A DNA stretch of 64,000 nucleotides, taken from the NCBI RefSeq assembly GCF_048544455.1, contig NC_133526.1, positions 8,076,001-8,140,000 on the forward strand, written 5' to 3'. Shown piece after piece: positions 1 through 9,791 of the stretch (positions are counted from its first letter, which is position 1; each line of letters begins with the position of its first letter). The stretch is from Silene latifolia. Lineage: Eukaryota; Streptophyta; Magnoliopsida; Caryophyllales; Caryophyllaceae. The position numbers and the translations under genes were made by a program. Under the pieces are notes generated by a model, which worked only from the letters and a program-made list of their open reading frames with translations, searched no databases and was not told the origin of the DNA.

Positions 1-691
1 AGGATAACACTACGCCTCCAACTCGGTTTCGCCCACTCGGGCTCGTGAGACTTGGAACAACGAAAGTTTTACTTCACCCGAAAATTCGTAGCGAGAAAGA
101 TAAGAGAAGAAGAGATTAGAGAGAAGGGAGAGTGTTTGTTGTGTTGTTGAATGTTTGAAGAGTGATCTATTTATAGCAAAATAGATCAACAAGCATTAGT
201 GGAAGGGAGTCTGCACTTGATGGTAAGCTCCACTGAAGGGCGAAGTGGAGGGAATAAAGGAGCATTTAGAGCAGCACTAGCATCCCACCAGCAGTCAGTG
301 GTAGGGATTAAAGGAGCGCAGCACTATAGCATCCCATCAGACAGTCTTCCACCAACAGCACTTTGGACACTCCAGTCCAAAACAAAAACAAACGGTTCGG
401 TTCTAGCCCAAAAAGATAGGCAAAGCCCGCCGCAGGCGATTGCCAAATCCCGAATCCCGAATCCCAAATCCCGAATCCGGATCCGGGCCGGGGCCGGGCT
501 CGAACGCGACGACGCGCGCGATCGTGTCGAGGAATTAAGACCTCGCAAAGCTTCCACAAAAGCCTCCCATGACCCACTAGTGATATGGTAAGGAGTGTGG
601 TCATATATAAACACAACACAAACACTATTCCTCACCAATGTGGGACAAAATGGAAAAAAGACTATGCAAATAGTAGCCCCTATTTCCAACA
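1..691 (-). mobile_element. Partial LTR of a retrotransposon (Copia-like), cut by window edge
   Basis: Read on the minus strand, the block starts with TGTTGGAAATAG, a common start of plant Copia LTRs. It then shows a promoter-like stretch, a TATA-like CTATAAATAG near 171-181 and a pyrimidine-rich leader. A G/C-rich segment with short repeats of a CCCGAAT type sits near 440-500. No coding part is seen; the rest lies to the left of the window or is lost. It is a fossil fragment. Family assignment rests on the terminal motif and layout only; a solo LTR is equally possible. Confidence 0.5.
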
Positions 692-1890
692 GTGATCATT
701 TCCACAAAGTTTTTTTTTGAGTAAATTTCCAGGAACTTATAATCATAACGTTATTGTTATTTTTGAAGTTTCAACTACCAACCAAACATCCAGCTAGTCT
801 TAACAATTTCTAGTGGCTGTGTCATTAAGTCTTCCATGCAAAAAGTTGGAACAATCTTGTTTCTAATCACTTATTCTACTTGCACAGATCCTTCACTTTA
901 ATTGATTGCATTTTATTATTAATAAGGTACTATTGTGCAAAAACGTGAATATCTCGTGTTGAATCTTGGCTACACCGGTCATGTTTATCTTATCTTGGAG
1001 TAATGTTTTAATTAAAGATAAACAAATGATCGGATGACTATCTGTGGTGACGAAAGTAGTAATGTGCTAATTCGACATGCCAAACGCATTGAGGTAATTA
1101 TTCAACATTTGGGTTAAACAAGATTACAATTCGATGAATTTCAAGAAACACTCTTAATTTGAAATTTTTCTTAGTCAATACTAATTACTAGTAACAGTAC
1201 TTTTTCTTTGGTTAGATTCCTGTGCAAGATGGGTAGGTAGAGCATGACTAATGACTTGATATTCATTACACAAATTATATGGAAATCGCTACGGTTCTTT
1301 TTTTTTCGACTAAATTTCATTTTTTATAAGCTCACTTCAAATTAGGTCCCATAAGTTCAATTAAGAATAAGTTTAGTTAAATTAGGTTACGACAGATTCA
1401 TTAAATTTAATTCAGCGTAGTTCATAACACTTAAGTCCATAAAAAAAGCGAAATCGGGCATGACACCGACTAAAATGAAACGATATTTGAATTATTATTA
1501 GTAACATGTTGTATTATTAACACAACATGTCCATTTTTTTTGTGGTTAGAATTGAGTGCATGCATGGAAACAGTGTAGAGTCTGAGTGATCATGCAATTG
1601 TAATAATTTCAACTCATCAAACAACTTGTGAAGACGTTAGTTTTATGATGAAACTGCTGAAAAACAAACAATACATCATATTGAATGAGTAAAGACTGTT
1701 ATTTCCTTTATAGGTACTACTCTTTATTGCTAAATGCATGTGAAATGGCACATGCATTAACATTATTAGCTCATCAAATTAATCCAATTTGTTAGTTGTT
1801 TGGAAAAACATGATCTATCTTCTTCTCAAAATCCAAATTATATGAATAAAAACCAAGAAAAATCACAAATTCCACACTAAGACACAAGAC
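692..1890. other. Gene-free AT-rich intergenic DNA
   Basis: No ORF of note, no splice-like structure and no clear repeat. Long A/T runs and multiple stops in all frames. I see nothing further in it. Confidence 0.6.
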
Positions 1891-2042
1891 AAAAAGTAAT
1901 CATTTTACTATAAATAATGATCACTTTCCGAATTTCTGTTATTAATTACAAAATAATCACTTTTTAAACCGGATTCGTTTATATCGACGACGTTTTAGTA
2001 AACGTCGACGACGTTTTTTTAAAAAAAGACGATGAATGCCCC
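1891..2042. repeat. Left terminal inverted repeat of the MULE
   Basis: Aligns with the reverse complement of 9647-9791. The inner ~65 bp is strong: two GACGACGTTTT blocks, then GATGAATGCCC. The outer ~85 bp is weaker but colinear, with recurrent AAGTGATCAC/AAGTAATCAT motifs. It should also carry the promoter of the rightward PMD gene. Confidence 0.75.
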
Positions 2043-2097
2043 TACTATCTCACTAACCTTTCACCAATTCTCTCTTTATTCTCTCTAACTCAAAACA

Positions 2098-3030
2098 ACT
2101 AAAAATCAACCTTCCACCAACACCACTACCACACCCCGCCGCAACCACCACACCACCACTTTGCTACCACCACGGCCCTGCCGCCGACACCACCCCCTGC
2201 CGCCGACACCACGCCCCTGCCGCCGCTGCTACATAGAAAGGTAAGTGGCGTTTTTTTTTTTTTTGGTTAAATTAGTTTAGAAAATTGAAAGTAATTGAAT
2301 TAAACTATGAAATTAAATAGTTTTCTTTCCTTTATTGTTTTTGTTAATCGATTAAATTGATTGGGTTTTGTTTTAGAATTGAAATTAGGTTATGTGTTAG
2401 GTTTTTATTAAAATTAATTGAATTAGTTTAGAAATTGATAGTTTTTCTATTAAAATTCATGTTAATTAGTTGTTATTATGTAAATTCATGGCCAAACTAT
2501 GTTGTTTGCGAAATATAGTTGATTGGGATTGATTTTTGAGTCGAAATTTGTTGTTGTTAATCGGATTGGGAGTGAATTTGTTGCGTTTTGTGGTCGAAAC
2601 CACGGCCAAACGTGGGAAATGGACGTTTGGGCCGTGGTGAAACGTTGCATTCCAACGTTTAAGGGCAGAGCAACGTGGGATTTGGAGGTTTGGCCGCGGT
2701 CAAACGTTTAATTCTCACGTTTGACCGTGGTCAAACGTTGGAAAAAATTGTTTGGCCGTGGTCAAACATCCATTTTCGTTGTTTGGTCGCGGTTAAAAAA
2801 AAAAAAAAATGTTTGCCCGCGGTTAAAAAAAAAAAATGTTTAGCCACCGTCAACTAAGGGATTTTTTTGTTCAACCGCGGTCAAAAAAAAAAAAAAATGT
2901 TTGTCCGCGGTAAATTAATTTTTTTTTTAAAAAAACCGTGTTTTATGCTATTATTTGCCGATTTTTTTTACTTTATATGATATTTAGTCGATTAACGTGT
3001 TTTCTAACAACTTCCAATTTCCTAATGCAG
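2098..3030 (+). other. Leader exon and 5'-UTR intron of the PMD gene
   Basis: A CCACCA/CCGCCG-rich untranslated leader runs to 2240. A canonical donor GTAAGT lies at 2241 and a pyrimidine-rich acceptor ending ATGCAG at 3030, immediately before ATG at 3031. The 790-bp intron holds the left subterminal repeat array. Splicing is inferred from site quality alone. Confidence 0.55.
2590..2920. repeat. Left subterminal tandem repeat array of the MULE
   Basis: About ten diverged units, ~30 bp apart, built around GTTTGGCCGTGGTCAAACGTT. Later units have poly-A spacers. The core GTTTGRCCGYGGTCAAAC is near-palindromic, as expected of a protein-binding site. Short frames read across it are repeat artefacts. 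Confidence 0.8.
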
Positions 3031-4918
3031 ATGGCAGATCGAAATGAGAGAGGAAAGGCAATCATGAATGCTCCTTTCCGCCTAACATACACGACCGTCT
3101 TCTTTGGGCGTTATGTTACGAGCTCAGCGTCGTTCTGAGTTAAGCGAGGCCCACAAGCAGCCACCCCCACTTCGAGAGACGTCTGGTATGGTTATGATGC
3201 CTACTCCCGGTCACGTCGTTAGCGAGTCGGAGGAGGCGAGGTCTCGGGAGGTTCTTTGGTAGTTACCAAAGATGATAGAGATGATGAGCCGTCGGATGAC
3301 GGTTCTGGGGAGGAGGAGGAGGACGCTGGAGAGTATGTGGTCCAACCGAACCCGGCACCGCCGAGAGTGTTGAGTCTGAAGTTGGGCCGGGATAGTAGAG
3401 GACGTTATTCGAGTGTTAGAGAGTCCTCTAGCACCGATAGGTCGAGGAGGCCGAGTAGGGATAGTTCTTGGGTCCTGAGAGAGCCCGTTCCTGGTGGTCC
3501 TAGGAACATTAGCACCCTACGGAGTTTTGGTGGTCACGTTGCGTTCAACAGTTGGTCGGACCCTAACCCGGAGAATATGAGGTCGTGGATCAAGCTCTAC
3601 GAGAGGCCGAAAGTCGGGAGGAGATTAGGCACATGGTTCTCACCGAGGGTGTTGCGGCTAGGGTAGAGGCGGCGGGCTTGGGGTTTTGAAGGGGTGTTTT
3701 ACCACCGGTTTAGATGATAACCTCCTTAGTGCTTTTATCGAGAGGTGGCACCCGGATACTAACACTTTCCATATGCCTTTTGGAGAGATTAGTATCATGC
3801 TCCATGATGTCCAGCATATTCTTGGGATACCTGTTAGTGGTGATCGGGTTCTTGTGGCCGGTTCGGGCGAGGATGATGACAGTGGTTTGCGGGGCAAGAT
3901 TGCGAGGTTTTATGGAGTTCCTGAGTCCGATGTTGTACCACCGCTCTACAAGAATGGCGGTTTACTAACATCGGAGTTGAGTCGTGTTGTTTACCTAGGG
4001 AACGAGCATGACTCGTTACGGGCTTACCTCTTGATGTTCTTTGGTCACACTCTTTTCATGGATAAGAGTGGTGATAGGGTGTCCGCTCAGTTGTTGCCCT
4101 TGTTTGATAGTCTTGAGCGGGTTGGTTCATATGCTTGGGGTGCGGCTTGTTTGGCTTACTTGTACCGACAGCTAGGGATTGCATCGCGCCGAGATAGTTT
4201 GGGTGTTAGTGGGTGTCTACCGTTACTCCAGGCGTGGATATACGAGTACTTTCCCAGGTTCCGACCGGTCTTTGGATTCTTTTGAGAACCGTCCTCTTGT
4301 TGAGGGTTGGGCCAACTTGCCTCGGAGTAAGGGCGAGTCTCGTACTTTTCAGTTGTATCGTCATAGTTTGGACGATCTTACGGCAGAGCATGTCCGATGG
4401 TTGCCTTACGGGAACCGTCCTCAGGGAGCTTGCAGAGTATCGCTTTACTCGGGTTTTATCAGACATCTTGATATAGTAGAGCCGTACCAGCCGGATCGAT
4501 GCATGCGTCAGTTTGGGTACCGTCAGGATGTCCCGGCCTCGATGCCTATTGCGGTGAAGGAGTCTCGGCCCGCGAACGGGACTTACAGGCTGGATTTCGG
4601 GCAAGAGCCCGATAGGACATGGATGTCCGAGATATCCATCATACACCTCCGACACCTGTCAAAGAAGGCATATATGCCTTTCGAGTGTACTAAGGGATAC
4701 ATGGCTTGGTATGTAGAGCATTCACACCCTACTTTTATCCCCCTCACACCGCGTCCATTTTCGGCTGTCGAGTTTCATGAGGAGCCTAAGTCGCCCTAGT
4801 TGTTAGTCGTAAGTTGAAGACGGTCTTCCAGCAAGATGATGAGGAGACCGAGAGAGAGACTCTAGAGGATTTGTTTGAGGGGATGCGTCCTTACTATGCA
4901 GACGTGTATGATGACTAG
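3031..4918 (+). pseudogene. Plant mobile domain (PMD/MAIN-like) gene carried by the MULE, decayed
   Basis: PMD proteins (the MAIN/MAIL1 family and transposon relatives) are plant-specific; the host members act in silencing and genome stability. The sequence starts at ATG 3031 (MADRNERGKAI). An acidic, Ser/Arg-rich low-complexity stretch follows at 3256-3480. Next comes the PMD: GGPRNISTLRSFGGHVAF, a Trp-containing segment, then TGLDDNLLSAFIERWHPDTN, MPFGEISIMLHDVQHILGIP and, further on, RHLSKKAYMPF and YMAWYVEHSHP. An acidic tail ends near 4918 (YYADVYDD). The coding sequence is spread over at least four reading-frame blocks (frame changes near 3125, 3250, 3660 and 4260), so a full protein is unlikely. 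It converges on the minus-strand genes of the same transposon. Family assignment is strong from motif order; the exact exon structure is uncertain. Confidence 0.75.
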
Positions 4919-5336
4919 TTTCTTTTCATTTTCTTATGTTTTTCTATTTCGTTGGATTATGTATGTTTGGATGATGTTTGTATGGTTTTTTTAGTATCTT
5001 TGTATGGATAATTTTTATGTTTTATTTTTATTATTGTTTGGAGACGGTATTTAAGTAAATGCAACGATATTTAATTAAATGACTTTAAACATAATTTAAT
5101 TAAAACATTCATTAATTGAAATACAAGGACATTACATAAAGCACTTAAAATATGATTAAAACATAAACCACTTAAAACATAAATTTAAAACTAACAACAA
5201 CACCCCATACCCTAAACCCTAAACCCCATACCCTAAACCCCATACCCTAAACCCTAAACCTCATACCCTAAACCCTAAACCCCAAACCATAAACGATTAT
5301 TACTTAAAACATAACATAATTAAATAACTATCGAAC
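4919..5336. other. Intergenic stretch between convergent MULE genes
   Basis: T-rich then A-rich DNA between the PMD gene and the minus-strand 159-codon ORF, presumably the 3' regions of both. Its one notable content is the telomere-like array at 5203-5294. Confidence 0.6.
5203..5294. repeat. Interstitial telomere-like repeats inside the MULE
   Basis: About ten CCCTAAA-type units, some perfect doublets and others broken by CCCATA or CTCATA. CCCTAAA/TTTAGGG is the usual plant telomere unit. The array is short and imperfect, as for interstitial copies. Confidence 0.8.
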
Positions 5337-5816
5337 TTAATTATCTTCCGATGATGAAGACGACGATTCCTTATCTTCTTCATGGTCATGAACCTCAATT
5401 TCTTCAGGTTGGGTAGACATATATTCAGTCAACAAATCATTCAAGTAGAGATATAGAATTCCTTGGCCCGGCATTCTACCAGCACATAAGTCTGATAGTC
5501 TTGGGTAATCGATCACGGTGAGAATGCGCTCAAAATATGTTAAGATGTCACTTTTTAACCTACGAAACTCCCACATCTTCTCGGTTAATGCTTCATCAGA
5601 GACAACCTCATCTGTAATTGCTGGAGTTAGCACATCTTCTCGGTTTTCTTGTAAAATTATACAAAGGCTACCAATTGGAGGCTCTTCAAGCATGTGCCAT
5701 ACAGTGGCACTGGGAACCACTGATTCAAGACGCTCAATTAGAATTGGTAAATTTTGAACAATTAAGTCGATTCTTATTTGATAAACTCTGGTTTTTTGTG
5801 CATTTGTGAGATCCAT
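5337..5816 (-). CDS. 159-aa protein of unknown function carried by the MULE
   Basis: An uninterrupted 160-codon frame starts MDLTNAQKTRVYQIRIDL and ends in an acidic/serine tail (HDHEEDKESSSSSSEDN). The middle is mostly alpha-helical in composition, with Leu/Ile-rich segments (LPILIERLESVV, MWEFRRLKSDILTYFERILTV). No signal peptide, membrane span or zinc-finger pattern is visible. I do not recognise the family. A TATA-like box lies ~81-90 bp upstream of the ATG, followed upstream by a 20-bp minisatellite. It is open while the transposase, OTU and PMD frames around it are broken, so it may be newer, under selection, or simply short. An accessory transposition factor is possible but is a guess. 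Confidence 0.55.
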   Translation of the reverse strand: MDLTNAQKTRVYQIRIDLIVQNLPILIERLESVVPSATVWHMLEEPPIGSLCIILQENREDVLTPAITDEVVSDEALTEKMWEFRRLKSDILTYFERILTVIDYPRLSDLCAGRMPGQGILYLYLNDLLTEYMSTQPEEIEVHDHEEDKESSSSSSEDN

Positions 5817-5896
5817 TTTAGAATTGTATGTTGTGAATAGAATTGGATGTTGTGATTAGAATTGGATGTTGTGATTGAAATTGAAATAGAACGGCC

Positions 5897-5906
5897 TATT
5901 TATAAG
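5897..5906 (-). promoter_or_regulatory. TATA-like box upstream of the 159-aa ORF
   Basis: Reads TTATAAATAG on the minus strand, 81-90 bp upstream of the ATG at 5816. The leader between them holds three copies of a CACAACATNCAATTCTA-type repeat. Position and sequence fit a plant core promoter; there is no transcript evidence. Confidence 0.45.
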
Positions 5907-5910
5907 CTAG

Positions 5911-6214
5911 TAATTGTAACGGCTATTTTTGAATTATAACGGTTATTTTGAATTATAACGGTAACATTTGAATTATAACGGCTATTTTTGAATTATAACG
6001 GTTATTTTGAATTATAACGGTAACATTTGAATTATAACGGCTATTTTTGAATTATAACGGTTATTTTGAATTATAACGGCAACATTTGAATTATAACGGT
6101 AACATTTGAATTATAACGGTAACATTTGAATTATAACGGTTATTTTGAATTATAACGGTAACATTTGAATTATAACGGTAACATTTGAATTATAACGGTA
6201 ACTTAATAGTTTTT
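5911..6214. repeat. 20-bp minisatellite upstream of the 159-aa ORF
   Basis: Fourteen copies of GAATTATAACGG, each followed by TTATTTT, TAACATTT or CTATTTTT variants. It lies exactly between the OTU gene and the promoter of the 159-codon ORF. It could act as an upstream regulatory array or be neutral expansion. Confidence 0.85.
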
Positions 6215-6251
6215 TCAATGCGAACAACTACTAATCGAGATAATCGTCGCA

Positions 6252-6950
6252 CTATCGGACACGACTTCTACGACGTGTTCTCGGAGTTTCTAACATGAAC
6301 GCTTGCCAAATCTCAATGTTATGTTGGTACAAAGTCTCTAGGTGAACGACGCTGGGATCTCGGAAGGTCAACCAAGCGGGATCAAGTGGCGGCATAGGGA
6401 GACTCTCAAGGGGGCTGCTAGAATGCAACCGCATCTAATGGCTATGATGTAGGACAAACCACAAAATACCACACGGTAGTCGGCCTTCAACTCGGGTCTT
6501 CAATGGCATGATAGTTTTGCAACTTCCTTCCCAAACATTCTTCCCGTCTCGCAGTGTATGACCAATCACACATATCGTCCGATTGAACATCGTTGCAAAA
6601 ACTAGCAAATCGTCGCTACACATCCAATGGTCCTGCCACAACCAATCTGTTTGAAAAAACTCAACTCGTCGAATCGCTAAATCTAACCCCGACATACCGC
6701 TGAGTGGTGATAGAAAACCTCCATATAACTCTGCGTAGATAGAGTCGGACCTCATCTCCCTCGAACACCATTCCCGCATAACTATATAATCTGTCTCTCG
6801 GCCTCGCTGGGCGTGCGATATTACCCGGAATCCACAATGACCGTCATCTCCAACATCCACCCAACCATCGAAGTGGCCCCACAAAACCTCAGGTATACCC
6901 CACCGTTTGACCCATGTTGATATAAAGCCAATGGTAAAGTTCATTCCCAA
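6252..6950 (-). pseudogene. OTU-type cysteine protease-like gene of the MULE
   Basis: The frame from 6950 carries VDVGDDGHCGFRVISHAQRG, which fits the OTU catalytic motif (Asp, then Gly-x-Cys). A later HSH near the end could supply the active-site His. OTU proteases remove ubiquitin or ubiquitin-like modifiers and are a known passenger of some plant MULEs. The first part ends in a single in-frame TAG at 6435-6437. The same frame continues to 6252 (MRLHSSSPLESLPM... ending RRRSRVR), so one stop may separate the domain from its tail. It is downstream of, and co-directional with, the transposase, and could originally have been one polypeptide with it. Catalytic residues are present, but activity is doubtful. 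Confidence 0.65.
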
Positions 6951-7191
6951 AGGAGCACCGGAGTTCCCGATTCGAAATCACCAATTCTTTGTTGAACCTC
7001 TGCATTTGTTGAACAGTGAGTACTTGGTGTCCCGAACTTCCTTTCTGCATGCTCAAAACCCGACCTGTTTCTAGTGGTTGAACCTCTTGGACGACCTTTC
7101 GGTGCTCATTAATAGGGGTGGCAAAATCTCTTGGTCCTCCGGTCTTTGGAAATCACGCAACAAGTCTATGGCCGCCCTTAGTTTAACCGGG

Positions 7192-9554
7192 TCATTTGTG
7201 CCTCATATCATTCGCTAATTCATCCCATAAATCACCGTCATTTTTCGGCATTTGTTGAGGAATATCATACACCAATGTCTTCCAAAAAACATGAATATCC
7301 TCGAGATGGACCCTCCTACCTTTTCCGTGCAAAGATACCAAATTGCATGCACAAGGTAATCCATGAGTCGTTCGCATCACGTGTCGGCAACGATTATTCA
7401 ATCCGATACCCAAACCAAGGCCTCTAGTAAGTTCTTTCTCCATTAACTCTATGGCCTTAGTAGACACGTTTCCTTGCAATAAGGAGAAAGTACGAGATGT
7501 TCTCCTAGGTTTACTCATTTCATCTTCGAGTTCTTTCTTAATCTTCGAGTGTTGACTTTCAAGCATGCCGTGGATACGGGACCACATGGAGTCAAGTGTG
7601 AGATGCTTTGACTTCAACCAAGCCTTCAATAGAGAATGTGTTGACTCAACACGGGAAGTTGCCGTGTTACCAAAATGTAAGACCTCGTTTGTATAGCATA
7701 AAACGAACTTCCCTGCGTGTGGACCCCATGCCGTCCGTACATAATCCACCATTTTTGGCCACTTACGTTGGAAACACCGCCACGCACGCCGAAACGATTC
7801 CTCGGTGGTTGAATTGATCACCTTAAACCAACCGGATTCATCATTTGAGATGACAAATTTCCTCATACTTTCGATTTGGTATGTTGTCAAGGCTTTTGCA
7901 TTGACGGCTTTGTTCACATGCCATCTACACAACAAATGCTCAGCCCGGGAAATACTTGCTCAAGAGCGCTGATCAAACCCAATTCCCCTTGGTCGGTGAC
8001 AAATACAAATAGGGGACGCAACTCCGGTGGCATCTAAAATCGCACTAACTTTCTCAACGACCACGGTAATTCACGTCATTCTCCTTAGGAATCATCGCAC
8101 ATGCAATTAAGAAGGACGATCCCGTCGGTGTCACACCAACCATCTCAATGAGTGGATTCTGGTAAATGTTGGTTTTATAAGTCGAATCCATGAGGACCAC
8201 ATAAGGATAAGCCCTAACAACTTAATCGCTTCAGGATGAGCCATGAAAATGTGAGTCAACTCTTTTGACTCCTCGGAAGAAATCTCGTAGAAGTGGACGT
8301 ATTTATTTGCCACCGCTAGAGCCAACATTTGCTGAGCGGTGTTTCTTTCACCCATTTCTTCTTTCTTAATTTTCCTTGTTTCATTATACAGTTGGGTGCT
8401 TGACGGTTGAGGTTTATCGGGAGATCTCAAATGAAGACCATTTTTAATATCCCTCGGTTGAACCCCGGCCAATGTTTGTTGCCTAACATATGCCTTCTCT
8501 TCCGCGTCCAATCCCGCAAAGTGCCGATCCCCGTCCTTATAAACGGCTACGTTGTGGTTGTGTAGTCCACCACCCTCGGAGGTTAGAATGTTCCACACCA
8601 TCGTCTCTTTATCATTTTTAGACACGAAATTTTGAACGGCACGAATACGAAACTTGCATGAACACTTCTGCGACCTCCTTGGCTTTTCAAGATCGTCCGT
8701 TTCTTTTGGTTTACCATGTCTTTTACATCGAAAATAACTTGCCAACAACCCGTTCTTTTTCCTATTTTTAGCTCCGTTATTTGCTTTAACCAAAGCAAAC
8801 CCATTCGCGAATGCGATTTTCTGAGCCCAATTGAAAGCATCGTCACGCGTTTCGAAATCTATAGTAGTCTCGAACAACGGGTTGTAATCAATTGGATTCT
8901 CGCCAAAATCCTCCCACGATTCCTGTTACAAGCAATAAGGACTATAGTAAGACAATAAAAAGGATTAATAAACAACATAAGTTGCGTAAAACGAAAGAAA
9001 AACATGTAAAAACGAGTAATTCATGCCTAAAACATTGAATTCCAACGAGACTCAATAAACGACCGCGGCAAAACATTACTTTCCATCGATCAACCGCGGA
9101 CGAACAACGAAATACAACTTTAATCCGCGGCCAAACAATGAAAATCAACATTTGACCACGGCCAAACAACGAAATCCAACGTTTGACCACGGCCAAACAT
9201 TGATTTCCAACGTTTGACCACGACCAAACATTGAATTCCAACGTTGGACCATGGCCAAACGTTGAAATCCAATGTTGGACCATGGCCAAACGTTGGAAAT
9301 CAATGTTTGGTCCGTGGCAAACGTTGGTTTCCAACGTTTGGACCGTGGTCCAACGCTTGGTTTCCAACTTTGGCCATGGTTCATCTTTCGGGGGACATTT
9401 TTCAGATTACGCAACAAATTCTAAAATTCGCTACTATTAAGTTAATACGTCAATTAATTCAACTATCGAATAGAATGAACGATGCGGAAAAAAAAATTGA
9501 AAAATTAAGCAAATGATTAAGTTGTTTACATACCGTTGAATCGAGATCCGACAT
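7192..9554 (-). pseudogene. FAR1/MULE transposase gene of the transposon
   Basis: A short first coding exon is predicted at 9534-9554 (MSDLDST) with donor GTATGT. The acceptor (TAACAG) is at 8923, resuming in frame as ESWEDFGENPIDYNP. The FAR1 DNA-binding region follows (FETRDDAFNWAQKIAFANGF, RCKRHGKP, CSCKFRIRA). The transposase core is readable in another frame near 8100-8210 (LMDSTYKTN, then GVTPTGSSFLIACAM), carrying the first acidic residue of the MULE catalytic triad. 7192-7935 has LCRWHVNKAVN, the helical region and a SWIM-like finger (CRHVMRTTHGLPCACNL). Frame changes near 8210 and 7940-8030 break the gene. Intron 8923-9533 holds the right subterminal repeat array. Family is certain; this copy is probably inactive. 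Confidence 0.85.
9058..9385. repeat. Right subterminal tandem repeat array of the MULE
   Basis: About ten units, period ~30 bp, of the type GACCACGGCCAAACGTTGRA. This is the reverse complement of the unit in the left array, so the arrays are inverted relative to each other like the TIRs. It lies inside the predicted first intron of the transposase gene. Confidence 0.8.
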
Positions 9555-9646
9555 ATTGTTAATTGTTGTTGTTGTTGTTGTTGTTGTTTTTTGTTTTTTA
9601 TTTAGTTGAATTTGAGAGAATTTTTTTTAGAGAGATAAAGTCAAAA

Positions 9647-9791
9647 GGGCATTCATCGTTTTTTTTATGAAAAACGTCGTCGATATTTACTAAAACGTCG
9701 TCGATATAAATCAGCCCCCTTTTTAAAGTGATCACTTTTTAATATATAGTGGTCACTATTTGTTACTCTGCATAAAATGGTCACTTTTTAT
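9647..9791. repeat. Right terminal inverted repeat of the MULE
   Basis: Reverse complement of the left TIR. The inner 65 bp with the paired GACGACGTTTT motif matches best; the outer part has recurrent GATCACTTTTT/GGTCACTTTTT motifs. Confidence 0.75.

Larger units (their letters stand above)
1891..9791. mobile_element. Mutator-like (MULE) DNA transposon with transposase, OTU, PMD and orphan genes
   Basis: The 7.9-kb block is bounded by imperfect terminal inverted repeats (1891-2042 and 9647-9791) sharing a strong core, TTTATATCGACGACGTTTTA. On the minus strand it has a FAR1-type DNA-binding plus MULE transposase gene with SWIM-like finger, an OTU cysteine-protease-like gene and a 159-codon ORF. 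A PMD gene runs in from the left end on the plus strand. Tandem subterminal repeats lie at both ends. Association of FAR1/MULE transposases with OTU or PMD genes is known in plants. The transposase, OTU and PMD frames are interrupted, so this copy is probably non-autonomous now. A 12-bp direct repeat ATCACTTTTTAA occurs at both ends (1956-1967, 9731-9742). It lies within the extended inverted repeat, so it may not be the target duplication. Confidence 0.85.

Noticed and set aside
199-689. Frames of 105-130 codons at the left end
   Set aside because: Low-complexity translation of the LTR G/C-rich repeat; no domain.
2523-2857. Two small plus-strand frames
   Set aside because: They fall inside the left subterminal array and predicted intron.
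5911-6214. Regular 20-bp array considered as a CRISPR-like array
   Set aside because: Spacers are not unique (three recurring variants) and the setting is a plant nuclear transposon; it is a minisatellite.
9145-9516. Overlapping frames encoding repeated WSNVGFQRLAM-like peptides on both strands
   Set aside because: They are translations of the subterminal repeat array; the period is ~30 bp, so any open frame repeats. No independent gene evidence.
1956-9742. ATCACTTTTTAA as the MULE target-site duplication
   Set aside because: 12 bp is longer than the usual 9 bp, and the copies lie inside the extended inverted repeat, so they may be internal motif repeats.
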